Both the position numbers and the translations under genes were made by a program. Shown piece after piece: positions 5,322 through 5,457 of a stretch of DNA of 5,457 bases. The first letter of the stretch is position 1. Each line of letters begins with the position of its first letter. This DNA comes from an uncultured bacterium (GTDB lineage Bacteria > Bacillota > Clostridia > Lachnospirales > Lachnospiraceae), in assembly GCA_946543095.1 (NCBI GenBank), contig CAMNLO010000136.1, positions 1-5,457 on the forward strand, read 5' to 3'. Below the pieces are notes generated by a model, which had not been told where the DNA came from, did no database searches, and saw only the letters and a list, made by a program, of their open reading frames with translations.

Positions 5322-5457
5322 ATGGAAAAGGGAACGTTAAAGCAGAACGGAGTCCACTTAGAGGAGCACGAATACAATACCGTAAAGTTTCTATTAGAGA
5401 ATGGATACGATGTGGAATTGATACCACCCTCTAAAATAAAGCATCTTCAGATGCCGG
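5322..5457 (+). CDS. Start of an accessory gene, possibly with a CdiA C-terminal tRNase-like nuclease domain (45 codons, runs off the right edge)
   Basis: The frame opens after a TGA at 5277-5279 and has its first start codon at ATG 5322; it continues past the window. The visible residues include a helix-like stretch (E15-H-E-Y-N-T-V-K-F-L-L) followed by NGYDVELIPPS at 27-37 and a basic segment. From memory of the family, this order (a helix, then a beta strand with G-Y-x-V-E-L-I-P-P-S) resembles the start of restriction-endonuclease-fold domains like the CdiA C-terminal tRNase, which are found in small proteins of Clostridia and on mobile elements. The catalytic D...E-x-K part would lie beyond the edge, so this is tentative. 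The ribosome site is poor. A TAGAAT at 5309-5314 could even give a leaderless message. Codon use (Leu TTA/CTA, Ile ATA, Gly GGA) differs sharply from deoD and ansA, which suggests horizontal acquisition. Confidence 0.55.
   Translation, partial: MEKGTLKQNGVHLEEHEYNTVKFLLENGYDVELIPPSKIKHLQMP

Overview
The window looks like chromosomal DNA of an anaerobic Gram-positive Bacillota, most likely a moderately GC-rich Clostridia/Lachnospiraceae-type gut bacterium. This is inferred from strong AGGAGG-like ribosome sites, extended -10 promoters, the style of the proteins (ATP-type PEP carboxykinase, NhaC-superfamily carrier, E. coli-like DeoD, AnsA-type asparaginase) and codon use. No database search was possible, so the taxon is an inference.

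Layout. The left part (1-2970) is on the minus strand. Read in transcription order it holds a 158-residue acidic coiled-coil protein of unknown function (2970-2494), an 88-nt gap with two possible stem-loops, an NhaC-superfamily membrane carrier (2405-888), a 52-residue small protein (816-658) with a strong ribosome site, and the first 212 codons of pckA (636 to the left edge). A 204-nt AT-rich intergenic region (2971-3174) carries two divergent extended -10 promoters and a 16-bp near-palindrome. The right part is on the plus strand: a 51-residue small protein (3175-3330), deoD (3350-4057), a strong intrinsic terminator (4087-4112), ansA (4153-5154), a 167-nt spacer with no gene found, and the first 45 codons of an AT-richer, foreign-looking gene (5322 to the right edge). 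No stretch longer than 300 bases lacks a gene. I saw no tRNA, rRNA, CRISPR array, insertion sequence or known riboswitch.

The most interesting point is that the two small proteins appear to be paralogues. They are 52 and 51 residues long and align end to end without a gap, with 13 identical positions and many conservative ones. Each sits about 20 nt upstream of, and on the same strand as, a central metabolic enzyme gene: pckA in one case, deoD in the other. This suggests an undescribed family of small partner or regulatory proteins co-expressed with metabolic genes.

Functionally the window is mostly housekeeping: PckA interconverts oxaloacetate and PEP, DeoD salvages purine nucleosides, AnsA releases ammonia and aspartate from asparagine, and the NhaC-type carrier exchanges ions or takes up an amino-acid-like solute. 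The right edge probably enters an accessory segment.
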